A program made the translations under genes and the position numbers. The notes beneath the pieces are model-generated. The model did not search any database. It saw only the letters and a list, made by a program, of their open reading frames with translations, and was not told the origin of the DNA. Positions 32,465-42,253 of a stretch of DNA of 45,148 bases are shown one piece after another; the stretch's first letter is position 1, and each line of letters starts with the position of its first letter. The stretch is from contig JABWBR010000072.1 of the NCBI GenBank assembly GCA_013360405.1, positions 1 to 45,148 on the forward strand. Reading direction: 5' to 3'. This DNA is from Saprospiraceae bacterium. GTDB taxonomy: Bacteria; Bacteroidota; Bacteroidia; Chitinophagales; Saprospiraceae.

Positions 32465-34306
32465 TCAATAATAAATTTCCACCCTGGCGATTTGGGTATT
32501 TTTTTCAAATTTGATTTCAAGGTAATGATAAGTTTGATTTTGGGGAGGCGTATCCGAATAAATTGTAGTGTGCCAATATTTGTAATCATTGTGGGTGCTG
32601 GGGAGCATCATAAAAGCCGGGTTGGCGGGCTGGCGGTCGTCGCCCAGTGTAGAAAAGCTAAAGCTGAGCGTATTTTTTTGTTCTTTTGAAAAAGAGAACA
32701 CCTTAAAGCCTTTGATACCTTCCGGAACGTAATACGTCACCCGGTCGCCCGATTTGCCGTGGAGGCGGGACAGTTTTTCGCGGCATTCGCGGTCGTTGCC
32801 GGTGGCGATATTGAGATCGCCTTTCCAGCTATACATGGCGCCAAAATGCTGCATCTCGTCAATGAGGGCGAGGCGGCTGACGCCGACGGGGCCCACCACA
32901 TTGGATGGTTTGGAGTTTCCCGACTGGTTTTTGGCTACCACGCGGTAATAATAAGACGCGCCTTTTTGTGCCGTGCGGTCGTTGAATAGCGGAAAATACT
33001 GGGCTGCCGCATCAGAGATGTTGAATCCTGCGATTTCCCAGGTACCTTCGGGGTTGGCGGCCCTTTCTACATCGTAGGCAGCGGCGCCCACCGCGCCTTG
33101 CCACGATATACGGGAGACTTCGGCAATGGGCAGTAGCCGGGGCGGGGCGGGCAGCGGCAGGGGAGGCGGCGAGGCGCCCTTGATGGCATAGGCTTTTTCG
33201 CGCATCAGCGCCAGGGTGTTTTTTTCGTCGTAGGCCGTGCCTGTTTCAAAGCCGGGCCAAAGATAGGCTTTAAAGCGGCCGTGGCCCGAGGGTTCGGAAT
33301 GCCAATAAAAGCCGCCTTCCCTCCGGTGGAAGCGCAGGCTCCAAAGCAGGGCGCCCGGCATGCCCGTATGGATCACATGGTCGAGTACCTGCCGCATAGC
33401 GCCGTTGCTGATAAAGCCGAATTCGCCGAGCACATAGGGTTTTTCGCCGTTCACGATAGCCAGATTGCGGTTGATGTGCGCCATGAGTTTAGAGGGGTCG
33501 GTTTCGTAGTGGTGCGAAGAGACGATGTCGATATTGGGGTCGCTCAGCGAAGATTTGCGCACAGGGATGCCGTCGATAGCAAAAAAGCCGTCCATGACCA
33601 AGTGGTTGGCGTCGAGTTGTTTGATAAAGCGGCACATCTCGGCGGTCCAGGATTCGGGGCAGGTGAGTTCGTTGCCGGTTTCCCAGCACAGGATGGCTTT
33701 GTCTTCTTTGTAGGGGGTACCGGTAACGGTGTTTACCCGGTTGATTACGTAAGCAATTGTGGCCCTGGCGTCGTTGATGAGCTGGGGGTCGCTCCAGAAG
33801 TCGTCATTGGCCTTACCCCTGAAATTCGCGTATTGGGGCCTGCCACCCATCCACTGCCAGTTGTTGATAAAGGGGATGATCACCCGCACGCCCACTTCGT
33901 TGGCGATGGCCAGTACGAGGTCGAGGGAGCGGAAGGCTTCTTCGTCGAAAATGCCGGGGCCCAACACAAAGCCGGGCGTTTCGGGGTGATCGTGGCGGCT
34001 TCTCACGGGGATGGTGTAGAGGCGGACCACGTCGCCGCCCATTTGTTTGGCGCTCAGCAGGGCGTCCTTGATTTCAAAGGCGTCGGGCAGGCGAAAAGGC
34101 TGGGCCTGTTCATAGCCGAATTCGTCTTCGATGTAATTCAGGTTGGGAATATTGAAAGAGACGAAGCGCAGTTCGCGCTCGCCGTCCATCAATTTGGCGC
34201 CCGATCGGGTTACGAAATGTTCGAACATGCTTTTTTGCGCTTTGCCGGTTTGTGCAATGCCCTGCAAGGTAATAAGGATAAATGCTGCGGTAAATGTATA
34301 ATTCAT
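32465..34306 (-). CDS. GH5-like (mannanase/cellulase clan) secreted glycoside hydrolase
   Basis: 613 aa from an ATG with a signal peptide (AAFILITLQGIAQ). A catalytic TIM barrel occupies about 30-370: VSFNIPNLNYIEDEFGY, GGDVVRLYTIP, INNWQWMGG, acid/base Glu in CWETGNELTCP and nucleophile Glu in YVLGEFGFIS. A fibronectin type III-like domain (about 390-480; ISWQGAVGAAAYDVERA, YYYRVVAKNQSGNSKPS) and a C-terminal domain of unknown type follow. The barrel resembles GH5 enzymes acting on beta-mannan; subfamily not determined. Neighbouring epimerase and phosphorylase genes support mannan as substrate. Confidence 0.8.
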   Translation of the reverse strand: MNYTFTAAFILITLQGIAQTGKAQKSMFEHFVTRSGAKLMDGERELRFVSFNIPNLNYIEDEFGYEQAQPFRLPDAFEIKDALLSAKQMGGDVVRLYTIPVRSRHDHPETPGFVLGPGIFDEEAFRSLDLVLAIANEVGVRVIIPFINNWQWMGGRPQYANFRGKANDDFWSDPQLINDARATIAYVINRVNTVTGTPYKEDKAILCWETGNELTCPESWTAEMCRFIKQLDANHLVMDGFFAIDGIPVRKSSLSDPNIDIVSSHHYETDPSKLMAHINRNLAIVNGEKPYVLGEFGFISNGAMRQVLDHVIHTGMPGALLWSLRFHRREGGFYWHSEPSGHGRFKAYLWPGFETGTAYDEKNTLALMREKAYAIKGASPPPLPLPAPPRLLPIAEVSRISWQGAVGAAAYDVERAANPEGTWEIAGFNISDAAAQYFPLFNDRTAQKGASYYYRVVAKNQSGNSKPSNVVGPVGVSRLALIDEMQHFGAMYSWKGDLNIATGNDRECREKLSRLHGKSGDRVTYYVPEGIKGFKVFSFSKEQKNTLSFSFSTLGDDRQPANPAFMMLPSTHNDYKYWHTTIYSDTPPQNQTYHYLEIKFEKNTQIARVEIYY

Positions 34307-34351
34307 GTTTAGTGCATTCGCAGTTTAGCGATTGATATATTAATTTAATCA

Positions 34352-34378
34352 AACATCCAACATTCAACATCAAACATC
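34352..34378. repeat. CATCNAA-type heptamer array
   Basis: Heptamers CATCCAA, CATTCAA, CATCAAA fill the short gap ahead of the epimerase stop codon. Same family as 5331-5357. Confidence 0.75.
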
Positions 34379-34379
34379 A

Positions 34380-35588
34380 TCAAATTGCCCCTCCCTCCCT
34401 CAAACTCAGTCGTTTCAGGGCCTCAATGCAAGCGCGGCTCGTATGATACGGGCATTTCCATTGGCTGATCTTGTCTTCAGAGGTAATCGGCCGGCCTTCA
34501 CGGTTCACGCGCCAGTACCAGTCGCCGAGGGTTGTGTCGAGCATAAAGTGTTGAATAAAATGCCAGGTATGGGTGGCGGCTTCGTAGTAAGCTTGATCGC
34601 CGCTGATCTCCCAGGCCTGGAGGAAGCCGACGACGGCTTCTGCCTGCGGCCACCAGTGTTTGTCGGTATCGGTGACGCCCTGGGGACCGGCTTCGTTGAA
34701 AAGGCCGCCGTCGGCATCTACACCGTCGCGGAGGGTGGCTGCGGCCATCAGCAGGGCGGCCTGGCGGGCTCGGTCGAGCAGCGATTCGTCGCCTGAAGCT
34801 TCTGCGGCTTCTGTCAGCAGCCAGCTGCATTCGATATCGTGGCCGAACGAGATTTCGTGCGATTTGAGCTGCCAGTTTTCGTCAAAAAACAGTCGCATAT
34901 GGCCGGTATGGGGGTCGATAAATTTGTCGAGAAACAGCTCTACGAGGTTGATCAAAGCATGGCGCACGGCTTCTCTCTTGCCTGCACGATACAGGTGGGT
35001 ATACGCTTCGAGTACATGGAGGTGCGTATTCAGGGTTTTGGCTTCATTGGCGTCTTTTTCGCTCAGGCGCAGGTCTTCGAGCAGTTGCCAATCGCGGTTG
35101 AATGCTTCCAGGTATCCGTTTTTGCGGCGGTCGCGGCTAAATTGTTCCAGGAATTCGAAGGTTTCCATTGCCCAATCCAGCGCGCCGGCCTGGCCGTTGA
35201 GCAGGTAGTATTCCGACAGGGCGTAGATGGCGAAAGCCTGGGCGTATACCTGTTTTTTTGTTTGAGAAGGCCTGCCCTGATAGTCGAGCATCCAGTAAAA
35301 ACCGCTTTTTTCTTCGTCCCAAAAATGCCGCATCAGGTATTGGTGGGCACGGTCGGCCAGTGGGCGGTATTCCGCCAGTTGCGCCTGACGGGCAGCGGCA
35401 GAGAAGGTCCACAACAGGCGGGTATGGAGGATGATGCCTTTTTCGTCGTGGGGGTGTATCCCGCCCTGTCCGTCCATGCGGCCGATAAACCCGCCGTGGG
35501 TTTCGTCTACGGCATGGGCGGCCCACCATTGCAGGATGTTGGCAAGGGTTTGGCGGAGTTGGGATTGGAAGGCGTTTTGGTCGAGCAT
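34380..35588 (-). CDS. AGE-family cellobiose/mannobiose 2-epimerase
   Basis: 402 aa from the ATG at 35586-35588; the longer frame is rejected because it runs through a hairpin. An (alpha/alpha)6 barrel with family landmarks: THGGFIGRMD, ILHTRLLWTFSAAAR, KQVYAQAFAIYALSEYY, EAKTLNTHLHVLEAYT, SFGHDIECSWLL, DKHWWPQAEAVVGF and DWYWRVNREGRP. The three histidines in these motifs form the epimerase active site. In Bacteroidota the enzyme turns beta-1,4-mannobiose into mannosylglucose, the substrate of the GH130 phosphorylase next door. Confidence 0.9.
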   Translation of the reverse strand: MLDQNAFQSQLRQTLANILQWWAAHAVDETHGGFIGRMDGQGGIHPHDEKGIILHTRLLWTFSAAARQAQLAEYRPLADRAHQYLMRHFWDEEKSGFYWMLDYQGRPSQTKKQVYAQAFAIYALSEYYLLNGQAGALDWAMETFEFLEQFSRDRRKNGYLEAFNRDWQLLEDLRLSEKDANEAKTLNTHLHVLEAYTHLYRAGKREAVRHALINLVELFLDKFIDPHTGHMRLFFDENWQLKSHEISFGHDIECSWLLTEAAEASGDESLLDRARQAALLMAAATLRDGVDADGGLFNEAGPQGVTDTDKHWWPQAEAVVGFLQAWEISGDQAYYEAATHTWHFIQHFMLDTTLGDWYWRVNREGRPITSEDKISQWKCPYHTSRACIEALKRLSLREGGAI

Positions 35589-35652
35589 GATTTTATGTTT
35601 GGCAAGCCCCCGGCTGAAGCCGAGGTCTGAATCATGGACATCCATCGTTCAG

Positions 35653-35672
35653 CCCCAGGCTTCGGCCTGGGG
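35653..35672. terminator. UUCG-loop hairpin between GH130 and epimerase genes
   Basis: CCCCAGGC and GCCTGGGG form a perfect 8-bp stem closed by TTCG. A second GGCT-GA-AGCC stem lies at about 35611-35620. There is no U-run, so on its own it is more likely a processing or attenuation hairpin than a full terminator. It could lower expression of the distal genes. Confidence 0.55.
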
Positions 35673-35677
35673 ACTAT

Positions 35678-35712
35678 GAAAAATGAAAAATGAAAAATGA
35701 GACATGAAACAT
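35678..35712. repeat. TGANANA heptamer array
   Basis: TGAAAAA three times, then TGAGACA and TGAAACA, in register, just downstream of the GH130 stop codon. Another locus-specific heptamer with two variable positions. Confidence 0.8.
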
Positions 35713-35723
35713 GACGTTCCCCC

Positions 35724-36920
35724 TCATCCATATCGCATATTCCGGTCAATGAGTTTGATGCGTTCCTGCACCGATGCGGCGGAACGCAGGCCATCGGGGG
35801 GCGTATTTTGCACATAATCCAGCAGCCGGTCGACCGTAGTAGTGGCCACGTGCATACGCGTATCCGAGGCGCCGTAATAGATGAACACCTCGCCGTTGTC
35901 GTTGGCGATCCAGCCGTTGCTAAACGTCACATTAGACACGTCGCCTACGCGCTCTTCGCCATGCGGCGAGAGGAAATGGCCGGCGGGCAGGTGCGTAATG
36001 TGCCAGGGTTGTTGCAGGTCGGTGAGGAAGAGGTACAACACGTAGCGCAGTCCGGCGGCGGTATTGCGCACGCCGTGTGCCAGGTGGAGCCAGCCTTTAT
36101 CGGTTTTCAGGGGGGTAGGGCCCTGGCCGTTTTTGACCTCTTTGATCGTGTGGTAAACCTTGGGATCGATAATGATTTCTTGCGTGACTTCGGCTTTGTC
36201 CATCGATGCGGTGAGCCCCCAGCCGATGCCGCCGCCTTTGCCTACGTCGATAAAGCCGTCTTGCGGGCGGGTATACAGGGCGTATTGTCCGTCCACAAAC
36301 TCGGGGTGTAGCACCACGTTGCGTTGTTGGCCGGAGTGGGAGATCAGGTCGGGCAGGCGCTCCCATGTGACGAGGTCGCGGGTGCGGGCGATGCCGCAGG
36401 CGGCTACGGCTGCCGTGGTATCATCGGGTCGGGAGCGGTCTTTGCGTTCGGTGCAGAACAGGCCGTAAATCCAGCCGTCTTCGTGGCGGGTGAGGCGCAT
36501 ATCGTACACATTGGTATCGGGGTCTTCGGTTTCGGGCATCACCAGGGGGTAATCCCGGAACCGGAAATTGTCGACGCCGTTGGGGCTTGTGGCGATGCCG
36601 AAAAACGACTTTCGGTCGTTGCCTTCCACGCGCACCACCAGCAGATATTTCCCCTCGTGGTACATAGCGCCCGAGTTGAAAGCGGCGTTGACGCCCTGGC
36701 GCTCCATAAAGTAGGGGTTGGTTTGTTCGTCAAAATCATAGCGCCAATGAAGGGGCGTATGCTCAGCGGTGAGAATGGGGTATTTCCATCGCTGGTATAC
36801 GCCGTTATTATTGTCCACCGGTTCGTTGGGGCGGCTTATCAGCGATTCGTGAGCCTCCTGCATGTCGCGCAGTCTTTGCCGGAACGCATCGGAGGCCATA
36901 GGGTTGTAAAACGTAGACAT
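35724..36920 (-). CDS. GH130 mannosylglucose phosphorylase
   Basis: 398 aa from an ATG. The five-bladed propeller of GH130 subfamily 1 is recognisable: RWKYPILTAEHTPLHWRYD, NAAFNSGAMYHEGKYLLVVR, the general-acid region DTNVYDMRLT (D140 is the expected acid), RNVVLHPEFVDGQYALYTRP and a phosphate-binding segment HLAHGVRNT. The enzyme splits 4-O-beta-mannosyl-glucose with phosphate into mannose 1-phosphate and glucose in the cytoplasm. It starts 3 bp after the symporter stop, so coupled translation is likely. Confidence 0.92.
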   Translation of the reverse strand: MSTFYNPMASDAFRQRLRDMQEAHESLISRPNEPVDNNNGVYQRWKYPILTAEHTPLHWRYDFDEQTNPYFMERQGVNAAFNSGAMYHEGKYLLVVRVEGNDRKSFFGIATSPNGVDNFRFRDYPLVMPETEDPDTNVYDMRLTRHEDGWIYGLFCTERKDRSRPDDTTAAVAACGIARTRDLVTWERLPDLISHSGQQRNVVLHPEFVDGQYALYTRPQDGFIDVGKGGGIGWGLTASMDKAEVTQEIIIDPKVYHTIKEVKNGQGPTPLKTDKGWLHLAHGVRNTAAGLRYVLYLFLTDLQQPWHITHLPAGHFLSPHGEERVGDVSNVTFSNGWIANDNGEVFIYYGASDTRMHVATTTVDRLLDYVQNTPPDGLRSAASVQERIKLIDRNMRYG

Positions 36921-36923
36921 ATC

Positions 36924-38756
36924 TTATAGTTTTGCCAGTTCGTCGGGATAATCCTGGAGTTTATTCCACCAGTTGAATTTAAGAAAGATACTCGATAATG
37001 CGATAAAAAGCATGCTAATGCCGAAGGCGCGCCAGTGTTCGATGACCAGGAAAATGGGGGCTGCGGTGATCGCTGTTTGCCAGGCCAACCCCACAACCAC
37101 ATTGACGACATCGCGGCCGAGGTCTTTGTTTTTTACCAGGCCGGGGTATTCCACGATGAGTTTGTCGTGAATGGGTTTCCAAAAACCCCAGGGGCGTACT
37201 TTTAGGTAAAAGTGTTTGAGAATAGCCTCGTCGTCGGGGGGCGTGAGCAGGCTACCGGCGATACAACCCACCAATGAAATGAGCAGAATGATGGGGAACG
37301 CGTATATGTCGGCTATGCCGGGCATCAGCCAGGGCACCACCATGGCGCCGCCGATGCCGCCCACCATGCCCCAGAAATAGCCGTGGCTGTTAAACCGCCA
37401 CCAGTACCATTTAAGCAGGTTGGAAGCCGTATAACCGCCGTAGAGGGCTGCCACAATCCATTGTACAAGGTCGTTAAGCGATTGTACAAAAAGCCCGATG
37501 CCGATGCCGATTAACACAAAAACCACCGAAACCAGGTAGCTCAGCCGTACGTATGTTTTTTGCTCGGCGTGGGGGTTGATGTAGTGTTTGTATACGTCAT
37601 TGACCAGGTAGGCCGGGGCGGCGTTTACCGTGGCGGCGAAGGTGGACATAAAGGCGGCGAGCAGACCGGCGATGAGCAGTCCGAGTAAGCCCACCGGAAT
37701 ATAGTTTTTGAGGGCGAAGGGCAGGATGAGTTCAAAATCCACATTGGGGCCCATTTGACGCAAGTCACCCATAAAAAAGACCAGCGCCAGTACCGTAAGT
37801 CCGGCCACCAACAAATAGCGGGGGAACAGCAGCACCACATTTACAAAAAAACTCATCTTGGCGGCTTCGGTAGGCGTGCGGGTAGAGAGCACGCGCTGCA
37901 TATCATAGTTGGGCGCCGGCCCCGCCATCGATTGCAGGGCGCCTTTGAAGAGCATCATCATCCAGAAGGCGCCGAACATCGACCAGCCGTCTTTGGCAAT
38001 TTGAGCATTGGCTGCATCGAGGATGCCCGACCAGTCGAGGTCGAGTTTTGCGCCAAAAAACAACTGGGTCCAGCCATCCGGGATGACCTTGTTCAGCATC
38101 TCGGGCGATACCTCGTTCATAGCTATTATACCTACCGCAATACAGGCTATCGTCATGAGCACGTATTGCATCACCTCGGTAAATACCACGCTGAACATAC
38201 CGCCTTTTACCACATAAATGGTAGTGACCAGCGTAATGATAATGCCGTACAGGTTGGCATTCCAGGTGGGGTCGGCGGAGAGTTGCCAGGGTAAAAAGGT
38301 GGCGGCAAATTTGCCTATTCCGATAAATCCGTAAGCCAGGAAACCAATTACATTTAGTAAAGCAAAAACAACTACAATGAGGTGAGAAAGCCGGGCGCCC
38401 TGCCCCTTGCCAAAGCGAAAAGTGATCCACTCGGCCCCGGTCATCACGCCGGTACGGCGCAGCCACATCGAGAGGAATACCATCATGAATATCTGGTTAA
38501 AAACGGGCCAGAGCCAGGGTATCCACACGCTTTTCAAACCATAAATAAACAGCAGATACACCATCCACATCGTGCCGCTGATATCGAACATGCCCGATGC
38601 GTTTGACAAGCCCAGCATATACCAGGGCATGGTATTGCCGCCCAGAAAATAGGCGCGAAGGTCTTTGGAAGCCCGCTTGGAAATCCAGAAGCCGATCAGC
38701 AAAGTGGCGGCGATGTAGGCCAGTATAATGGCGAGGTCGAGCCAGTGCAGTTGCAT
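36924..38756 (-). CDS. Sodium:solute symporter (SSS family), probable mannobiose transporter
   Basis: 610 aa from an ATG, with some 14 hydrophobic segments. The N-terminus LDLAIILAYIAATLLIGFWI and FLGGNTMPWYMLGLSNASG are typical of SSS transporters, and the sodium-site region GLLIAGLLAAFMSTFAATVN is intact. It lies between GH26 and GH130 genes with 6- and 3-bp gaps. In the characterised Bacteroides mannan operon a cation symporter has the same place, so disaccharide import is the likely role. Confidence 0.88.
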   Translation of the reverse strand: MQLHWLDLAIILAYIAATLLIGFWISKRASKDLRAYFLGGNTMPWYMLGLSNASGMFDISGTMWMVYLLFIYGLKSVWIPWLWPVFNQIFMMVFLSMWLRRTGVMTGAEWITFRFGKGQGARLSHLIVVVFALLNVIGFLAYGFIGIGKFAATFLPWQLSADPTWNANLYGIIITLVTTIYVVKGGMFSVVFTEVMQYVLMTIACIAVGIIAMNEVSPEMLNKVIPDGWTQLFFGAKLDLDWSGILDAANAQIAKDGWSMFGAFWMMMLFKGALQSMAGPAPNYDMQRVLSTRTPTEAAKMSFFVNVVLLFPRYLLVAGLTVLALVFFMGDLRQMGPNVDFELILPFALKNYIPVGLLGLLIAGLLAAFMSTFAATVNAAPAYLVNDVYKHYINPHAEQKTYVRLSYLVSVVFVLIGIGIGLFVQSLNDLVQWIVAALYGGYTASNLLKWYWWRFNSHGYFWGMVGGIGGAMVVPWLMPGIADIYAFPIILLISLVGCIAGSLLTPPDDEAILKHFYLKVRPWGFWKPIHDKLIVEYPGLVKNKDLGRDVVNVVVGLAWQTAITAAPIFLVIEHWRAFGISMLFIALSSIFLKFNWWNKLQDYPDELAKL

Positions 38757-38762
38757 AGGTGT

Positions 38763-39911
38763 TTATTTTGCTGGTGTTTTGCTATGTTTGGATTTTTTGG
38801 AGGGACGATACATTTTGGGTAAATCGCGCTCCATCAAAATTCGGGCGTCATTTGCGAAAGCTACAAAATTGGGCGCGCTGGGGTGACCGGGATAAGGGCC
38901 GTAATGATGCGAAAGCCAGGCATTGCGCCACACCAGCACATAGGCGATGCGGTGGGCGTCGGGGTCGCTGAGCATAGGGTTGAGCAACTGGCTGGTCCAC
39001 CACTGCGCGTCGGGGATTTTTTCGTAGCCGGTTTCCGTGAGAGCGGCAACTTTGTTGCGGCTTTCTGCGAGTCTGACTACCGCTCCTAATTTGTGCATCA
39101 TCGTATCCAGCGTTCTGCTTGTGTAGTGGTACATGTCGAGTCCCATCACGTCTACATATTCATCGCCCGGATAATATAGCAAATAATCTGCTTCCGTTTC
39201 AAAAACGTCGGGGGAATATGCAAAAAGCACGTTTTTGAGCTTTTTTACGTCTGTCAGATAATGGAAAGTAAACCGGTACAAAGCCTTGTATTCTTCCGGG
39301 GTACAATGGGTTTTTCCCCACCAGAACCACTCGCCGTTTTGTTCGTGGAAGGGGCGGAAAATTACCGGTATGCGGTGGGGAAAGGGGAAGCCTGTTTTTA
39401 GGTTACCCAAATATTCGGCTACATGGTCCAACTGGCTTTTGAAAAAATCGTGCAGCGGGCCTCCCGGCAGGATGTCGGGTACCGCGGCAGTCGTATCCCA
39501 GGAGCTGCCGCCCGTTTTGGGATTGCGCAGGTGCCAACTGAAAGTATGGATACCGCCCCGGCGATAGGCCTGCCTGATCCAATACCGCATAGAATCGAAT
39601 CTGACGGTATCGATATTAAAAGGAAGCAGTCCTATATTGCACAAATCCCACCCGTAAACCGCGGGATAATCGCCGAAGACGCTTTTTACGTCGGAAAAGC
39701 CGGGTTTATTCTTCCAGCCGATGCCGTAGGCCAGGGCGTCTTCCTGTCCGAATAAAATATGGCCGTTGGAGGCAGTGTGCGCCAGGTTTGACAACAGCGC
39801 TTTGGTGCGTTTGGTGGACTGGGTGTTGACCGGCGTTTGGGCGCTTGTCCATTGAAGGGATATAAAAATCAGTGCAACTACGGGCAGTAGTTGGCGGGTA
39901 TTCAGGTGCAT
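38763..39911 (-). CDS. GH26 endo-beta-1,4-mannanase
   Basis: 382 aa from an ATG with a signal peptide (LLPVVALIFISLQWTSAQ). GH26 landmarks: HILFGQEDALAYGI, GGIHTFSWHLRNP, acid/base Glu in IFRPFHEQNGEWFWWG, PGDEYVDVMGLDMY and nucleophile Glu in ALTETGYEKI. A basic C-terminal tail (KKSKHSKTPAK) ends it. It cuts mannan internally to mannobiose and heads the seven-gene minus-strand mannan operon, 6 bp before the symporter gene. The divergent GH5_7 gene shares the 77-bp upstream gap. Confidence 0.92.
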   Translation of the reverse strand: MHLNTRQLLPVVALIFISLQWTSAQTPVNTQSTKRTKALLSNLAHTASNGHILFGQEDALAYGIGWKNKPGFSDVKSVFGDYPAVYGWDLCNIGLLPFNIDTVRFDSMRYWIRQAYRRGGIHTFSWHLRNPKTGGSSWDTTAAVPDILPGGPLHDFFKSQLDHVAEYLGNLKTGFPFPHRIPVIFRPFHEQNGEWFWWGKTHCTPEEYKALYRFTFHYLTDVKKLKNVLFAYSPDVFETEADYLLYYPGDEYVDVMGLDMYHYTSRTLDTMMHKLGAVVRLAESRNKVAALTETGYEKIPDAQWWTSQLLNPMLSDPDAHRIAYVLVWRNAWLSHHYGPYPGHPSAPNFVAFANDARILMERDLPKMYRPSKKSKHSKTPAK

Positions 39912-39988
39912 ATCATCGATATTGGTATTCGAAATTTTGGTTTTTGCGACAGCAAAATAATGTATTAACTTGTGGGAAAACGATTGCC

Positions 39989-41269
39989 GTGAAACAAATC
40001 TTTATTGGATTTTTGCTCAGCTTCTCTTCGATCATGCTAATGGCGCAACTCTCTCCCATTCAGGTAAAAGACGGACAATTTATCCGCAATGGCAAACCCT
40101 ATTATTTTGTGGGCGCCAATTTGTGGTACGGCATGAATCTGGCGTCTATTAAAATGGGCGGCGACCGCGCGCGGCTGCTGCGCGAACTCGACTCGCTGCA
40201 GGCTTTGGGCATCAACAACCTGCGCATCATGGCCGCCTCGGAAGGCCCCGACACGGAGCCCTACCGCATCAGGCCTGCCCTGCAACCCCGCCCCGGCGAA
40301 CTGGAAGAAGACCTGCTGCAGGGGCTCGATTTTTTGCTCGTCGAGATGTCCAAACGCGAGATGTACGCCGTGTTGTGCCTCAATAATTTTTTCCAGTGGA
40401 GCGGCGGCATGTCCCAGTACGTATCGTGGGCTACCGGCAAGCCCATTCCTTATCCCGACGTCAACGGCAAGGATTGGGACGACTTCCAGCACTTCTCCGC
40501 CCGTTTTTTTGCCAACAAAAAAGCGCAGCGGCTTTTCAGGCAATTTTTAGTACAAATAATAAACAGGCAAAACAGCCTTAGCGGCATACCCTACAAAGAC
40601 GATCCCGTGATCATGTCGTGGCAGCTTGCTAACGAACCCCGAGGGTTTAAGTACGTAAAAAGCTATCGCAAATGGGTAGCCAAAACCTCGCATTTTATAA
40701 AAAAACAAGACCCCGACGCCCTGGTGTCGCTGGGCGGCGAAGGTAAACTGCCCTACGAAAGCATCGGCACCGCCTTCGAGCAGGTGAGCGAGTTGCCGGG
40801 GCTCGACTATCTCACCATGCACCTCTGGGTAGAAAACTGGGGCTGGTACAACCCCCGGCAACCCGACACCTACGACGATGCCATGCAAAAAGCGATGGCC
40901 TACCTCGATGACCACGTGAGCATTGCCACCCGGCTTCGCAAGCCGCTGGTGCTCGAAGAATTCGGCATTTCAAGAGATGGGGGCGAGCACCACCCCACGG
41001 GCGCCACACTCAAACGCGACCAATACTACCGCACCATACTCGACTACCTCTTCCACAAAGCCGCCGGCGGCGCTGCCGTAGGGGGCAGCAATTTCTGGTC
41101 GTGGTCGGGCGAGGGCAAACCCCTCCAGCCCGAAGCCCTCTGGCAGGAAGGCCACCCATTTACCGGCGACCCGCCCCACGAGAAGCAGGGCTGGTATTCT
41201 ATTTATTTTGAAGATAAAAGCACGCTGCAGGTGATTGGGGAGTTTGTGCGGAAAATGAGTAATTTGTGA
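39989..41269 (+). CDS. GH5_7-like endo-beta-mannanase
   Basis: 426 aa starting at GTG 39989, which precedes a standard signal peptide ([19 protein letters not shown]); the frame upstream overlaps the GH26 promoter and has no signal. The barrel shows GH5_7 features: [29 protein letters not shown], acid/base Glu in [22 protein letters not shown], nucleophile Glu in [13 protein letters not shown] and a terminal [12 protein letters not shown]. It gives the locus a second type of mannanase on the opposite strand. A 5-bp gap separates it from the ZIP transporter. Confidence 0.9.
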   Translation: MKQIFIGFLLSFSSIMLMAQLSPIQVKDGQFIRNGKPYYFVGANLWYGMNLASIKMGGDRARLLRELDSLQALGINNLRIMAASEGPDTEPYRIRPALQPRPGELEEDLLQGLDFLLVEMSKREMYAVLCLNNFFQWSGGMSQYVSWATGKPIPYPDVNGKDWDDFQHFSARFFANKKAQRLFRQFLVQIINRQNSLSGIPYKDDPVIMSWQLANEPRGFKYVKSYRKWVAKTSHFIKKQDPDALVSLGGEGKLPYESIGTAFEQVSELPGLDYLTMHLWVENWGWYNPRQPDTYDDAMQKAMAYLDDHVSIATRLRKPLVLEEFGISRDGGEHHPTGATLKRDQYYRTILDYLFHKAAGGAAVGGSNFWSWSGEGKPLQPEALWQEGHPFTGDPPHEKQGWYSIYFEDKSTLQVIGEFVRKMSNL

Positions 41270-41273
41270 AATC

Positions 41274-42098
41274 ATGACTTACATCCTTGAACACTTAACA
41301 GCCTACCACCCCGCCACACAAGCGCTTTTCGCCACCTTATTCACCTGGAGCGTCACAGCCCTGGGGGCTTCGCTGGTATTCTTTTTTAAAAAAATAAACC
41401 AGCAGGTGCTGGATAGCATGATGGGTTTTGCCGCGGGGGTAATGATCGCAGCCAGCTTTTGGTCGCTGCTGGCGCCAGCCATTGAGATGAGCCCTTCGGT
41501 GAGCAATTTGCCCAACTGGGCGCCTGCTTTGATTGGCTTTATGTCGGGGGGGATATTCCTTTCCGTCATAGACAAAATACTGCCGCACCTGCATCCCAGT
41601 CTGGCGCTGGAACAAGCCGAGGGTATCACTACCAATTGGCGACGTAGCGTATTGCTGGTACTAGCCATAACCCTCCATAATATCCCGGAAGGGTTGGCGG
41701 TGGGGGTGGCTTTTGGCGCTGTGGTGCACAATATGCCTACCGCCACAATTGGCGCTGCAGTGGCCCTGGCCATCGGCATCGGTTTGCAGAATTTCCCGGA
41801 AGGTACCGCCGTTTCCGTGCCCTTGCGCCGCGAAGGGATGTCGAGGCTGAAAGCGTTTTGGTACGGACAGCTTTCCGGCGCAGTAGAGCCTGTCTTCGGC
41901 GTGCTGGGCGCGCTGGCCGTGCTTACCGTCAAGCCCATGTTGCCGTTTGCGATGTCTTTTGCAGCAGGCGCCATGATTTTTGTAGTCGTAGAAGAGTTAA
42001 TCCCCGAGTCGCAACGGGCGGGCAATACCGACCTGGCTACTCTGGCCACTTTGCTGGGGTTTAGCGCCATGATGGTTTTGGATGTGGCTTTTAGTTAA
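41274..42098 (+). CDS. ZIP-family divalent metal transporter
   Basis: 274 aa from an ATG, about eight TM helices. The ZIP signature is complete: [14 protein letters not shown] in TM4 and [12 protein letters not shown] in TM5, with EELIPES in a later helix. Resembles ZupT/GufA-type importers of zinc, manganese or iron. It lies 5 bp after the mannanase gene, so it may be cotranscribed, although a functional link to mannan is not obvious. Confidence 0.9.
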   Translation: MTYILEHLTAYHPATQALFATLFTWSVTALGASLVFFFKKINQQVLDSMMGFAAGVMIAASFWSLLAPAIEMSPSVSNLPNWAPALIGFMSGGIFLSVIDKILPHLHPSLALEQAEGITTNWRRSVLLVLAITLHNIPEGLAVGVAFGAVVHNMPTATIGAAVALAIGIGLQNFPEGTAVSVPLRREGMSRLKAFWYGQLSGAVEPVFGVLGALAVLTVKPMLPFAMSFAAGAMIFVVVEELIPESQRAGNTDLATLATLLGFSAMMVLDVAFS

Positions 42099-42158
42099 TA
42101 GCTAGCTTAAGCCATGAGAAAGTTCTACCTTTATAAGTGACAACCGTCATCGCAATAA

Positions 42159-42181
42159 AACGGTGAAGACCGTTATGTTTG
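42159..42181 (+). promoter_or_regulatory. Glucokinase promoter: AACGGT-N4-ACCGTT operator-like repeat next to TATGTTTG
   Basis: AACGGT (42159-42164) and ACCGTT (42169-42174) form a perfect inverted repeat that touches the -7 box TATGTTTG (42174-42181), a full TAnnTTTG match. The ATG of the glucokinase follows 73 bp later. A regulator bound here would block or guide polymerase. No clear -33 TTTG. Confidence 0.5.
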
Positions 42182-42253
42182 CATAAATACAAGTCCGTGA
42201 ACAAACCACTTATTCCCGTCGCCTTGCCCAAACGGGAGCTCTTGAAAGAAGGC

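Noticed and set aside
32465-34306. Cellulase assignment for the GH5-like enzyme
   Set aside because: The clan motifs fit both cellulases and mannanases; all neighbours point to mannan, so a cellulase label would mislead.
35653-35672. Strong intrinsic terminator splitting the mannan operon
   Set aside because: The stem is good, but no T-run follows on the minus strand, so full termination is not supported.
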